From positions 1 to 64,000 of the forward strand of contig JAGTRT010000004.1 in the NCBI GenBank assembly GCA_018261895.1: a stretch of DNA of 64,000 nucleotides, in the 5' to 3' direction. Of the stretch, positions 24,137 to 32,857 are shown piece by piece. The notes under the pieces are model-generated. The model saw only the letters and a program-made list of their open reading frames with translations, did not search any database and had not been told where the DNA came from. Numbering within the stretch: the stretch's first letter is position 1; every line of letters starts with the position of its first letter. The translations under genes and the position numbers were made by a program. Source of the DNA: Pseudomonadota bacterium (GTDB lineage: Bacteria; Pseudomonadota; Gammaproteobacteria; Burkholderiales; Rhodocyclaceae).

Positions 24137-26086
24137 GTGACCTCTTCCGCCCCCACTGCCAACGCCATCCTGCTTGTCGGCCATCCCAATGTCGGTAAAT
24201 CGGTTCTCTTCCACCGCCTGACCGGCGCCTACGTCAACGTTTCGAACTATCCCGGCACCACCGTCGAAGTCACCCGCGCCAGCGCCCGCTTCGACCGCGA
24301 GGCCATGCTCCTCGACACCCCCGGCGTGCTAGCCCTGCCCTCGCGCAGCGACGATGAACGGGCAACCATGCGCGCGCTGCTCAACGAATCCTCGCGCTGC
24401 CTCGTCCAGGTTGGCGATGCCAAGAACCTGCGCCGCACACTGACCCTGACCGCCCTCCTCGTCGAGCTCGGCCTGCCCATGGTCCTGGCGCTCAACATGC
24501 ACGACGAAGCGGCGGCGCGTGGCGTCATGGTCGATGTTTCGGCCCTTTCCGAAGAACTCGGCATCCCGGTGCTGGCCACGGTGGCGACCGGCGGCGAGGG
24601 CATCGGCGAATTGACCCACGGCCTCGGTCACGCCCAGCCGGCCGAAGCCCTGCTGCGCTACGACGCCGAAATCGAGGCAGACATCGAACGCATGGCCGTC
24701 GCCATCACGCGCCTCGCCCCGCACCCGCTGCTCGCCGCCCGCGGGCTGGCGATTCTTTACCTGGGCGGCGACTCGGTCGTCGCCGACTGGCTGACCGAGC
24801 GCGCCGGCAAGCGCTACACCGAACTCGACGCCCTCCGCCAAGCTGCCGCCGAGCACGCCGACGGCGACCTCCCCACCCTGCTCGCCCGCGAACGCACCGA
24901 AGCGGCCGACGCGCTGGCCGCCAGCGTCATCCAGCGCGCGCTCAAGAGCAGCCCGCTGCTCTCGCAACGCGTCGGACAATACGTCGTCCATCCGGTCTGG
25001 GGCGTGCCCATCCTGCTCGGCGTGCTCTACGCCGTCTATCAGTTCGTCGGCGTTTTCGGCGCCAGCGTGCTGGTCGGCCTCATGGAAAAGGACTTGTTCG
25101 AAGGCATCCTCAACCCGGCCTTCACCGACCTCGTCGCCCGCCTGGTCGGCGAAGGCTGGCTGCAAGACCTGCTGGTCGGCCAGTATGGCCTATGGACCAT
25201 GGGCATGACCTACGCGCTGGCCCTCATCCTGCCCATCGTCACCACCTTCTTCTTCGCCTTCGGCGTGCTCGAAGATTCCGGCTACCTGCCGCGCCTGACC
25301 GTCATCGCCAACCGTCTGTTTTCGCTGATCGGCCTCAACGGCCGCGCCGTGCTGCCCATGGTCCTCGGCCTCGGCTGCGTGACAATGGCGACGCTGACCA
25401 CGCGCATCCTGCACAGCCCGCGCGAACGGATGATCACCATCTTCCTGCTCGCCTTGGCCATTCCCTGCTCGGCGCAACTCGGCGTTGTGTTGGGCATGCT
25501 CGGTGGCGTATCCTTCACCGCCGTCGTCATCTGGGCGCTGGCCATGGTCGGCATCCTGCTGCTCTCCGGCTTCCTTGCAGCCAAGCTCATTCCCGGTCGG
25601 CGCATTCCGCTCGTCACCGAACTGCCCCCGATGCGCCTGCCGATTTTCGCCAACGTCCTCAAGAAAACTGGCGGCCGGCTCAAGTGGTATTTGATTGAAG
25701 TCATCCCGCTCTTCCTGCTCGGCACCTTCATCATGTTTGCGCTGGATAAATCCGGTGCCCTGCCGGCCATCATCGAAGCCGGCGAACCCTTGGTTTCCGG
25801 CTGGCTCGGCCTGCCCAAGGAAGCCTCGGCCGCCTTCGTCATGGGTTTCCTGCGCCGCGACTTCGGCGCCACCGGCCTGTTCGCCATGGCGCACAGCCTG
25901 TCGCCGATTCAGGCCGTCGTCGGCATGATCACCCTCACGCTGTTCATCCCCTGCTTCGCCAGCCTCATGATGATGGTCAAGGAACAGGGCACCAAGGTCG
26001 CCCTCGGCATGGTCGCCGTCATCGTCCCCTTCGCCTTCTTCGTCGGCGGCCTGTTCAACCTCATTCTGCGCGCCGTCTGGTCATGA
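24137..26086 (+). CDS. feoB: FeoB-family ferrous iron transporter (divergent)
   Basis: A 649-residue inner-membrane Fe(II) transporter with an N-terminal GTPase: G1 GHPNVGKS (about 16-23), G3 DTPG, G4 NMHD. About eight or more membrane helices follow from residue 290. It is shorter than E. coli FeoB (773), and the usual GCNVPA and CSARLP pore motifs read GCVTMA and CSAQLG. It may belong to a distinct FeoB subgroup, so metal specificity is less certain. Start is GTG at 24137. The stop overlaps feoA by 4 bases. Confidence 0.82.
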   Translation: MTSSAPTANAILLVGHPNVGKSVLFHRLTGAYVNVSNYPGTTVEVTRASARFDREAMLLDTPGVLALPSRSDDERATMRALLNESSRCLVQVGDAKNLRRTLTLTALLVELGLPMVLALNMHDEAAARGVMVDVSALSEELGIPVLATVATGGEGIGELTHGLGHAQPAEALLRYDAEIEADIERMAVAITRLAPHPLLAARGLAILYLGGDSVVADWLTERAGKRYTELDALRQAAAEHADGDLPTLLARERTEAADALAASVIQRALKSSPLLSQRVGQYVVHPVWGVPILLGVLYAVYQFVGVFGASVLVGLMEKDLFEGILNPAFTDLVARLVGEGWLQDLLVGQYGLWTMGMTYALALILPIVTTFFFAFGVLEDSGYLPRLTVIANRLFSLIGLNGRAVLPMVLGLGCVTMATLTTRILHSPRERMITIFLLALAIPCSAQLGVVLGMLGGVSFTAVVIWALAMVGILLLSGFLAAKLIPGRRIPLVTELPPMRLPIFANVLKKTGGRLKWYLIEVIPLFLLGTFIMFALDKSGALPAIIEAGEPLVSGWLGLPKEASAAFVMGFLRRDFGATGLFAMAHSLSPIQAVVGMITLTLFIPCFASLMMMVKEQGTKVALGMVAVIVPFAFFVGGLFNLILRAVWS

Positions 26087-26340
26087 GCCCCGCCCACGAA
26101 GCCCGCCTCCCCCTCGCCTTCATCCCGCCCGGCAGCGAAGTCCGCCTCGCCGCGCTGGGCAGCGAAATCGACCCGCTCCAGCGCGAGCAACTGACCGCCT
26201 ACGGCCTGGCCGAAAACCGCCCGATCCGCGTGTTACAGCAACGGCCGATGACGGTCATCCTGGCCGACGAGGTGGAGTTGGCACTGGAACACGCCGTCGC
26301 CCGCTACATCTGGGTCGAAAAGTCGCCAATCACCACCTGA
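26083..26340 (+). CDS. feoA: FeoA-domain protein
   Basis: An 85-residue SH3-like cytoplasmic protein. The FeoA pattern is clear: PPGSEVRLAALGS, REQLTAYGLAENRPIRVLQQ, and VELALEHAVARYIWV. FeoA is thought to regulate FeoB. Its start overlaps the feoB stop (ATGA), so the two are translationally coupled. The feoB-feoA order is the reverse of the common feoA-feoB arrangement. Confidence 0.85.
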   Translation: MSPAHEARLPLAFIPPGSEVRLAALGSEIDPLQREQLTAYGLAENRPIRVLQQRPMTVILADEVELALEHAVARYIWVEKSPITT

Positions 26341-26354
26341 TCCGGCCGTCAGGA

Positions 26355-26390
26355 AATTTCAATTTTGGGCAAAATTTCCGGTAGACCGTG
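26355..26390 (-). repeat. 36-bp dispersed element, copy 10 (sub-type B)
   Basis: On the minus strand: CACGGTCTACCGG, AAATTTTGCCC, AAAATTGAAATT. It lies between the convergent feoA and selD genes. Confidence 0.9.
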
Positions 26391-26437
26391 AAATCGGCCC
26401 CGGGGCGCCGATCTCACCGGTAGGCGAGCGAAATCGC

Positions 26438-27484
26438 TCAGACGACGTCGATCCCCGGCGCGCCCTCGACGATTTCGCCGATGACCGACACGTGCGAGAA
26501 GCCTTGCTGGAGGAAGAGCGAGAGGACTTCCGTGACCGTTTCGGGCGTGCACGAGACGAGCAGCCCGCCGGAGGTTTGCGGGTCGGTGATCAGCGTCTTC
26601 GCGGCACTGTCCAGCGTGGGCGACAGATTGATGCTGTCGCCGTAACTGGCCCAGTTGCGCCCCGAGGCGCCGGTCATGTGGCCGGCCTCGACGAACTCGC
26701 GGGCGCGGGTGAGCAGCGGCAGGTCGGCGTAGGTGACCGTGGCCCGCAGATTGCTGCCCTTGCAGACTTCGAGCAGATGCCCGGCCAGCCCGAAGCCGGT
26801 CACATCGGTCACGGCATGTACGCCATCCAGGCAGGCCAGCATGGGTCCCGGCGTGTTGAGCTGGGTCGTGGTCTCGATCATCGCCTCGTAATCGCTGGTG
26901 TGCAGCAGATCCTTCTTGAGCGCGGCGCTATACACGCCGACTCCGAGCTGCTTGCCGAGGATCAGCTTGTCGCCCGGTTGGGCGCCGGAATTGCGCTTGA
27001 GATGGGTCGGATTGACGATACCGATGGCAACCAGGCCGTAAATCGGCTCGACCGAATCGATGGTGTGCCCGCCGGCGATGGGAATGCAGGCGGCCCGGCA
27101 GACGGCTTCGCCGCCTTGCAGGATCTGGCCGATGGTTTCCAGCGGTAGCGTATTGACGGGCATGCCGACGATGGCCAGCGCGAAGAGCGGCGTGCCGCCC
27201 ATGGCATAGACGTCGGAAATGGCGTTGGTCGCGGCAATGCGCCCGAAGTCGTAGGGATCGTCGACGATGGGCATGAAAAAATCCGTCGTCGCGACAATCG
27301 CCTGCTGCGGGTTGATCTGGTAAACCGCGGCATCGTCGCTGGTTTCGGTGCCGACCAGGAGCTGCGGCGGAATGATGCCGGACGGCGCCCCGGCCAGGAT
27401 CTTCTGCAGGACGGCGGGCGCAATCTTGCAGCCGCAGCCGCCGCCATGCGACAACTGGGTAAGTCTGATTTTTTCTGATGACAC
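26438..27484 (-). CDS. selD: Selenophosphate synthetase
   Basis: A 348-residue ATP-dependent enzyme making selenophosphate for selenocysteine and selenouridine. The catalytic Cys17 and Lys20 are in HGGGCGCK, so this is a Cys rather than Sec form. ATP-site acidic residues are in TETSDDAAVYQ and ATTDFFMPIVDDPYDFG, and IAGGHTIDSVEPIYG follows. It is last in a minus-strand run copA, GGDEF-EAL, copZ, selD. No selA/selB/selC or selenoprotein gene was recognised in the window. Confidence 0.95.
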   Translation of the reverse strand: MSSEKIRLTQLSHGGGCGCKIAPAVLQKILAGAPSGIIPPQLLVGTETSDDAAVYQINPQQAIVATTDFFMPIVDDPYDFGRIAATNAISDVYAMGGTPLFALAIVGMPVNTLPLETIGQILQGGEAVCRAACIPIAGGHTIDSVEPIYGLVAIGIVNPTHLKRNSGAQPGDKLILGKQLGVGVYSAALKKDLLHTSDYEAMIETTTQLNTPGPMLACLDGVHAVTDVTGFGLAGHLLEVCKGSNLRATVTYADLPLLTRAREFVEAGHMTGASGRNWASYGDSINLSPTLDSAAKTLITDPQTSGGLLVSCTPETVTEVLSLFLQQGFSHVSVIGEIVEGAPGIDVV

Positions 27485-27519
27485 GGCTGTTCTCTCGAAA
27501 TTCGATCGGGATTTGTTTT

Positions 27520-27726
27520 TTATTCGGCGTCGAAGCCGGCATCCTCGATGGCACCCACCAGCGCATCGCGCGTCACGCTCTGCGGATCGAAGGCAACGCG
27601 CGCCTCGGCGGCTTCCAGTGACACTTCGGCGCTGGCGACACCCGCCAGGCCGGTGAGGACGCCGGTGATGTTCTTGACGCAGCCCTGGCAGCTCATGCCG
27701 CCGACCTTGATGACCGTGTTTTCCAT
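27520..27726 (-). CDS. copZ: CopZ-like copper chaperone
   Basis: A 68-residue heavy-metal-associated domain protein with GGMSCQGC near the N-terminus and DALVGAIEDAGFDAE at the end. Such proteins bind Cu(I) and hand it to copper ATPases. The ATG at 27726 is chosen because it gives the standard length; its codon ends 1 base after the stop of the GGDEF-EAL gene. copA is two genes upstream, which supports a copper role. Confidence 0.88.
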   Translation of the reverse strand: MENTVIKVGGMSCQGCVKNITGVLTGLAGVASAEVSLEAAEARVAFDPQSVTRDALVGAIEDAGFDAE

Positions 27727-27727
27727 G

Positions 27728-29497
27728 TTATGACCTGTTGACGAAGGGTTGAAGACGCAGGATTTCGGCAATGCCGGCGGGCGATGTCGGCCGGCTGAAC
27801 AGATATCCCTGCGCCATATTGCAGCCCATTTTACGCAATTGCGCCAGTTGTTCAGCCGTTTCGACGCCCTCGGCGAGTACCGTCATGCGCAGGCTCTTGC
27901 CCATGCTGACGATGGTCGAGGCGATGGCCCAGTCGTCGGGGTCGGTTTCGAGGTCGTTGACGAAGGAGCGGTCGATCTTGAGCTTGCCGACCGGAAAGCG
28001 CTTGAGATAGGCCAGCGAGGAATAGCCGGTACCGAAGTCATCGAGCGACAGTTCGACGCCCATGCGATGCAGTGCCGACAGCGTCCCGAGGTTGATGTCG
28101 GCGTCGTGCATGACGGTCCGCTCGGTCAGTTCGAGTTCGAGCAGGCCGGGCTCCAGCCCGGACGAGGCCAGCGCGCCGGCGACCATTTCAACGAAACCGG
28201 GCTGGCGGAACTGCACCGGCGCCACATTGACGGCCATGACAATCGGCGGCAAGCCCTCGTCGCACCAGGCCTTGGCCTGCCGGCAGGCTTCGCACAATAC
28301 CCAGTCGCCGATCGGGTTGATCAGGCCGGTTTCTTCCGCCACATGGATGAACCTGTCCGGCATGATCATGCCGAGATCCGGGTGCTGCCAGCGAATCAGC
28401 GCCTCGACGCCGATCACGATTCCGGTTTCCAGATTGACCAGCGGCTGGTACTGCAGGATGAATTCGTTCTGGGCCAGCGCCCGGCGCAGATTGCTTTCCA
28501 TGAGCAGGCGATCGAGCGTCGCCGTGTTCATCTCGCTGGAATAGAACTGGAAGGTATTGCGGCCGATTTCCTTGGCGCGGTACATCGCCGTGTCGGCGTT
28601 CTTGAGCAGGGTTTCCAGATCCAGCCCGTCGTGCGGGTAGATGCCGATCCCCAGCGACGCCGTGATGGTCAGCTCATGGCCGGCGATCTCGAAGGGCCGC
28701 GAAAAGACGTCGATCAGGCGACGTGCCACCTCGGTCGCCGCCGCCGCATGAAAGCCCGGCATGGCAAAAATGAATTCGTCGCCCCCCAGGCGGGCCAGCG
28801 TATCGATGCGGCGCACCACGCTGTCCAGCCGGCGCGCCACTTCGCACAGCAATTCGTCGCCGACGCTGTGCCCGAGCGAATCGTTGACCCGCTTGAAATG
28901 GTCGAGATCGAGAAAGACGACGGCGATTTCGCTCCTTTCGCGCTCGGCCGCAGCCAGCAACTGGATGAAGCGTTCGCGCAACAGGCGACGATTGGGCAGC
29001 CCGGTCAGGACATCGTAATCGGCCAGTTCGCGGATGCGTTGTTCGGCCACCTTTTGCGAGGAAATGTCGAGCAGGGTGCCGACCGAGGCCGGCCGGCCGT
29101 CGTAGATTGACGGCGCCCCGAAGACCATGGCGGGAAATACCGTACCATCCTTGCGCAAGGCGGTAATTTCATACTGATGGCCCATCTCGCCGTTGCTGCG
29201 GGCATGCATCTGCTCGATCACGAAGGCGTGCTCCTCGGGCGCCACGAGGTCGAGCGGGCCCATGCGTTCGAGCATGTCGGCCTCGGTGAAGCCGAACAAT
29301 CGGGTCAGGAAAGGATTGACGTACTTGAAGCGCAGATCCTGCAGGACGAATATGCCGACCTGCGCAGCCTCCATCGTCGTCCGGAACATGGCTTCCCGTT
29401 CGTTGAAAGACGACGAATCACGCTCTGATGTCACGCATCCCCCACCCTCTCCGGCAATAGTTTGTCCGCCCCGTTTCCCGCTGCCACCCGTGGTCAT
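27728..29497 (-). CDS. PAS-GGDEF-EAL cyclic-di-GMP protein
   Basis: A 589-residue cytoplasmic protein. A PAS domain (about 25-145) precedes a GGDEF domain with an intact RLGGDEF active site and an EAL domain with EALIRW, DDFGTGYSSL and EGVETAEQ. Both synthesis and hydrolysis sites look complete, so net activity is not predictable. The ATG at 29497 has AAAGGG upstream; a GTG one codon earlier is possible. It is sandwiched between copA (22-base gap) and copZ (adjacent), an unusual place for a second-messenger enzyme. Confidence 0.9.
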   Translation of the reverse strand: MTTGGSGKRGGQTIAGEGGGCVTSERDSSSFNEREAMFRTTMEAAQVGIFVLQDLRFKYVNPFLTRLFGFTEADMLERMGPLDLVAPEEHAFVIEQMHARSNGEMGHQYEITALRKDGTVFPAMVFGAPSIYDGRPASVGTLLDISSQKVAEQRIRELADYDVLTGLPNRRLLRERFIQLLAAAERERSEIAVVFLDLDHFKRVNDSLGHSVGDELLCEVARRLDSVVRRIDTLARLGGDEFIFAMPGFHAAAATEVARRLIDVFSRPFEIAGHELTITASLGIGIYPHDGLDLETLLKNADTAMYRAKEIGRNTFQFYSSEMNTATLDRLLMESNLRRALAQNEFILQYQPLVNLETGIVIGVEALIRWQHPDLGMIMPDRFIHVAEETGLINPIGDWVLCEACRQAKAWCDEGLPPIVMAVNVAPVQFRQPGFVEMVAGALASSGLEPGLLELELTERTVMHDADINLGTLSALHRMGVELSLDDFGTGYSSLAYLKRFPVGKLKIDRSFVNDLETDPDDWAIASTIVSMGKSLRMTVLAEGVETAEQLAQLRKMGCNMAQGYLFSRPTSPAGIAEILRLQPFVNRS

Positions 29498-29522
29498 CAC
29501 AACCCTTTGCCCCGGCCCAAGA

Positions 29523-31685
29523 TTATCGCCCGGACCGCCAACGCTTGAGCAGCAACGAGTTCGAGACGACAGACACCGAACTCATCGCCATGGCAGCCCC
29601 CGCCACCACCGGATTCAGCAAACCCAAGGCAGCGAGCGGAATTCCCATCACATTGTAGATGAAAGCGAAGAAAAGATTTTGTCGAATTTTGCCCAAAGTG
29701 GCCGCCGATAGGTCGATTGCATCGACCACCCCCATCAGGTCGCTGCGTATCAATGTCAAATCCGCCGCCTCCACCGCCGCGTCGGAGCCGGCACCAATGG
29801 CGAAACTCACATCGGCCGCCGCCAGCGCGGGCGCATCGTTGATGCCATCACCCACCATGGCCACCAAACCGCCGCCGGACTTCAATTCATTGATGGCCGC
29901 CGCCTTGTCGCCGGGCAGGATACCGGCGCGGAACTCGTCGATCCCCGCCGCGGCAGCAATGGCGGCCGCCGTGGCCACATTGTCTCCGGTCAACATGACA
30001 ATCCGAAGACCACGCTGGCGCAGGCGCTCGACCGCCGCCCGCGACGTCGGCCGCAAGGCATCCGCGACCGCAAACAGCGCCAGCACCGTCTCGCCCTCGG
30101 CCAGCACGACCACCGTCTTGCCGGCCCGTTGCAAGGCATCGACCGCGTCGTCGGATGCCAGGCCCAGCCAGCCCGGCGAACCCAGGCGCAATGGCCGTCC
30201 ATCGACCTCGCCCTCGACGCCCAGGCCCGGCGTGGATTTGAAATTTGCGGCTTTTTTCCGGTTGACCGTCAAATCCGCCGCGACGATCGCCCGGGCCAGC
30301 GGATGCTCGGAATTTTCTTCCAGCGCGGCGGCCAGCGTCAGCGCTTCCTCGCGCCCAAGGCCGAAGGCGACGACATCGGTCACTTGCGGCGTGCCGCAGG
30401 TCAGCGTTCCGGTCTTGTCCAGCGCCAGCACCGAAATCTTCTCGGCCCGCTCCAGCGCCTCGGCATTCTTGACCAGAATGCCCGCCCGCGCGCCCTGCCC
30501 GGTACCGACCATGATCGCCGTCGGCGTCGCCAGCCCGAGCGCGCACGGACAGGCGATGACGAGCACGGCAACCGCATTGACCAGCGCCTCGGCAAAGTCG
30601 CCGGCGTACCACCACCAGCCAGCAAAGGTGGCGAGCGCAATGGCGCACACCGTCGGCACGAAAATGGCCGAAATCCGGTCAGCCAGCCGCTGCACGGGCG
30701 CCTTCGACCCCTGCGCCTCGCCGACCATGCGGATGATGCCGGCGAGCAGCGTGTGTTCGCCGACGCCGGTCGCCCGGCAGCGCATCGCGCCCTGGCCGTT
30801 GGCCGTGGCCGCGAACACCTTGTCGCCGGCCCGCTTGGCCACCGGCATGCTCTCGCCGGTCAGCATCGCCTCGTCCACGCTCGATTCGCCGTCGATCAAT
30901 TCGCCATCAACCGGCACGCTTTCGCCCGGCCGAACGAGGAAGACATCGCCCGGCATCAACGCCTCGACCGGCATGTCGACCCACTGCCCGTCGCGCTCGA
31001 CGCGCGCCGTCTTCGGCTGCAGGCGGATCAGCGATTCGATGGCCTCCGAGGTCCGCGCCTTGGCCCGCGCTTCAAGCAGCTTGCCAAGCAGGACCAGCGT
31101 GATGACCGCCGCGCCGCCTTCGAAATAGACATGCTGATCGAGCCCGAACAGCGTCACCACCGTCGAGAAGCCCCAGGCCATGCTCGTCCCGAGAGCAACC
31201 AGCACATCCATGTTCGCCCCGCCACCGCGCAGGGACTTGAAGGCGCCGTCGTAGAAACGCCAGCCGATCCAGAACTGGACCGGCGTCGCCAGCGCCAGTT
31301 GCAACCAGCGCGGCAATTCGTTGTGGTGGCCGTGTTCGCCGAACATGAAGAACATCTGCCCGACAAGCGGCAGGGTCAAGGCAACCGATATCCAGAAACG
31401 CCGGATTTCGCTGTGGTAAATGCGCTGCTTCTCGGCCTTTTCGCGCGCCCGGGTCTGCGCATCGACGACGGCCGCCGAGAATCCCGCCTTGGCCACGGCC
31501 GCGACGACCGCGGCTTCGTCCGCCCCCGCCGACAGGCGCACCCGCGCCCGTTCGGCCGCCAGATTGACATTGGCCTGCATGCCGGCCTGGCGATTCAGCA
31601 CCTTCTCCAGACGCGCCGAACAGGCGGCACAGGTCATGCCGCCGATGGCAAACTCGACGACCCGCCCCGTGCCCGCTTCGGTCAT
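29523..31685 (-). CDS. copA: Copper-exporting P1B-type ATPase
   Basis: A 720-residue ATPase. The HMA domain has GGMTCAAC (about 15-22), the membrane metal site is CPC ([12 protein letters not shown]), the phosphorylation loop is DKTGTLT, and the hinge is [10 protein letters not shown]. Start ATG at 31685 overlaps the usp stop by 4 bases; an upstream in-frame start at 31706 lies inside usp. Next to hemN/fnr it might serve cbb3-oxidase copper delivery (CcoI-like) or detoxification. Residues about 472-484 ([13 protein letters not shown]) are encoded by a copy of the 36-bp dispersed element, in a region that is variable and surface-exposed in the family. Confidence 0.93.
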   Translation of the reverse strand: MTEAGTGRVVEFAIGGMTCAACSARLEKVLNRQAGMQANVNLAAERARVRLSAGADEAAVVAAVAKAGFSAAVVDAQTRAREKAEKQRIYHSEIRRFWISVALTLPLVGQMFFMFGEHGHHNELPRWLQLALATPVQFWIGWRFYDGAFKSLRGGGANMDVLVALGTSMAWGFSTVVTLFGLDQHVYFEGGAAVITLVLLGKLLEARAKARTSEAIESLIRLQPKTARVERDGQWVDMPVEALMPGDVFLVRPGESVPVDGELIDGESSVDEAMLTGESMPVAKRAGDKVFAATANGQGAMRCRATGVGEHTLLAGIIRMVGEAQGSKAPVQRLADRISAIFVPTVCAIALATFAGWWWYAGDFAEALVNAVAVLVIACPCALGLATPTAIMVGTGQGARAGILVKNAEALERAEKISVLALDKTGTLTCGTPQVTDVVAFGLGREEALTLAAALEENSEHPLARAIVAADLTVNRKKAANFKSTPGLGVEGEVDGRPLRLGSPGWLGLASDDAVDALQRAGKTVVVLAEGETVLALFAVADALRPTSRAAVERLRQRGLRIVMLTGDNVATAAAIAAAAGIDEFRAGILPGDKAAAINELKSGGGLVAMVGDGINDAPALAAADVSFAIGAGSDAAVEAADLTLIRSDLMGVVDAIDLSAATLGKIRQNLFFAFIYNVMGIPLAALGLLNPVVAGAAMAMSSVSVVSNSLLLKRWRSGR
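30235..30270 (-). repeat. 36-bp dispersed element, copy 11 (sub-type A), inside copA
   Basis: On the minus strand: GACGGTCAACCGG, AAAAAAGCCGC, AAATTTCAAATC. It is read in frame as [11 protein letters not shown]. Confidence 0.85.
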
Positions 31686-32107
31686 TTGACCAGGAGGACG
31701 GGGCAAGGCGCCAGATGCAGTACGCGGCTGGCGACCGACCCCGTGACCAGCCCGGCCACGCCGCTCCAGCCGCGCGAACCCATGACGATGAGTTCGCAGG
31801 CGAGTTCGCCGGCCATCTTGCCGATCACCTCGGCCGGCTGGCCAACGTGGATGTGCGTCGTATGGAAGCGCCCGGCCGCATCGAGTTTCTTCTGCGCTTC
31901 AAGCAGGCGTTCCTGACCCTCTTCCAGATAGTAGGCATGCAGGGTTTCCTTGCCGACATGCGCCTGGACCCGGCCGATCGGAATCGGCGCATGGACGTGC
32001 AGCAGATGGATTTCCGGCACGTCGCGGAACCAGCCGACATGCGTGATCAGATGATCGACCGCGCGCAGGGAACATTCGGAACCATCAACCGGCAACAGGA
32101 TTTTCAT
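31682..32107 (-). CDS. Universal stress protein (UspA family)
   Basis: A 141-residue cytoplasmic protein: [12 protein letters not shown] at the start, and the ATP-binding loop [20 protein letters not shown] near the C-terminus (G-2x-G-9x-G-S pattern). The ATG at 32107 has GGGAAG upstream; a TTG five codons earlier is less likely. It lies between safE and copA with 4-bp and 15-bp junctions, a grouping common near fnr/hemN and cbb3-oxidase genes. Confidence 0.88.
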   Translation of the reverse strand: MKILLPVDGSECSLRAVDHLITHVGWFRDVPEIHLLHVHAPIPIGRVQAHVGKETLHAYYLEEGQERLLEAQKKLDAAGRFHTTHIHVGQPAEVIGKMAGELACELIVMGSRGWSGVAGLVTGSVASRVLHLAPCPVLLVK

Positions 32108-32122
32108 GATGTCACTTCCCAA

Positions 32123-32797
32123 CTAGAGCCATCCCGCCAAACGGAACAGGCCAATGAATCCATACAAGCCGAAGCCTAGCACCAACAGGCCGGACAGGTT
32201 ACGTACGACCGGCCGCCGGACAAATTCGTTCAACCGCGCCAGCACGATCCCGGCCAGCAACAAATTGGGCAAGGTGCCCAGCCCGAAAGCCAGCATCATC
32301 AGCCCGCCCCGCGTTGCCGAACCGGCCGTCAGCGCACTGGCCAGCGCGCTATAGACCAGGCCGCAAGGCAACCAGCCCCAGAGCAGGCCGAGCGGAAAAG
32401 CCTGAGCCATGCTGCGCGCCGGCAGGAAACGCCGCGTCAACGGCTGCAGGTAGCGCCACAGGCTTTGCCCGGCCCGCTCGGTAAAGGCCAGCGCCCGGGT
32501 CACCCCGAGCAGATAAAGCCCGAGCGCGACGAGCATGAGATTGGCCAAGAAATAAAGAAGCATGCGGACCGGAACCTGTCCCTCCAGCCCCATGCTGGCC
32601 GCACCCAGCGCCCCCGCGAGCGCCCCGGCTGCACCGTAGGAAAGGATACGACCGCTGTTGTAGGCAAGATGCATGGACCAGCGCGCCGTGACGCCCATCG
32701 ACAGGGCACCGACAATGCCGCCACACATGCCGACACAATGCGTGCCGCCAAGCAGGCCGACGAGGAAAAGGGCAAGAAAACCGGAATCGGGCATCAA
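32123..32797 (-). CDS. SafE/UreH-type membrane protein
   Basis: A 224-residue inner-membrane protein with about six helices. The family signature GGTHCVGMCGGIVGAL is at residues 16-31 and a second half-motif GLLWGWLPCGLVYSAL at about 138-153. These cysteine-containing motifs recall CcdA-like metal or electron carriers. Homologues sit in cbb3-oxidase maturation clusters beside a copper ATPase, which matches the local order. The 'sulfite exporter' label is only a family name. Confidence 0.82.
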   Translation of the reverse strand: MMPDSGFLALFLVGLLGGTHCVGMCGGIVGALSMGVTARWSMHLAYNSGRILSYGAAGALAGALGAASMGLEGQVPVRMLLYFLANLMLVALGLYLLGVTRALAFTERAGQSLWRYLQPLTRRFLPARSMAQAFPLGLLWGWLPCGLVYSALASALTAGSATRGGLMMLAFGLGTLPNLLLAGIVLARLNEFVRRPVVRNLSGLLVLGFGLYGFIGLFRLAGWL

Positions 32798-32857
32798 ACA
32801 GGATCTACAAAAGCAAAGCGGGCAGTTTACCTGCCCGCTCTGTTGGCTGCATACCGG

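Noticed and set aside
27749-29110. 453-codon + strand open frame
   Set aside because: Antisense to an intact PAS-GGDEF-EAL gene; composition is typical of a high-GC shadow frame.
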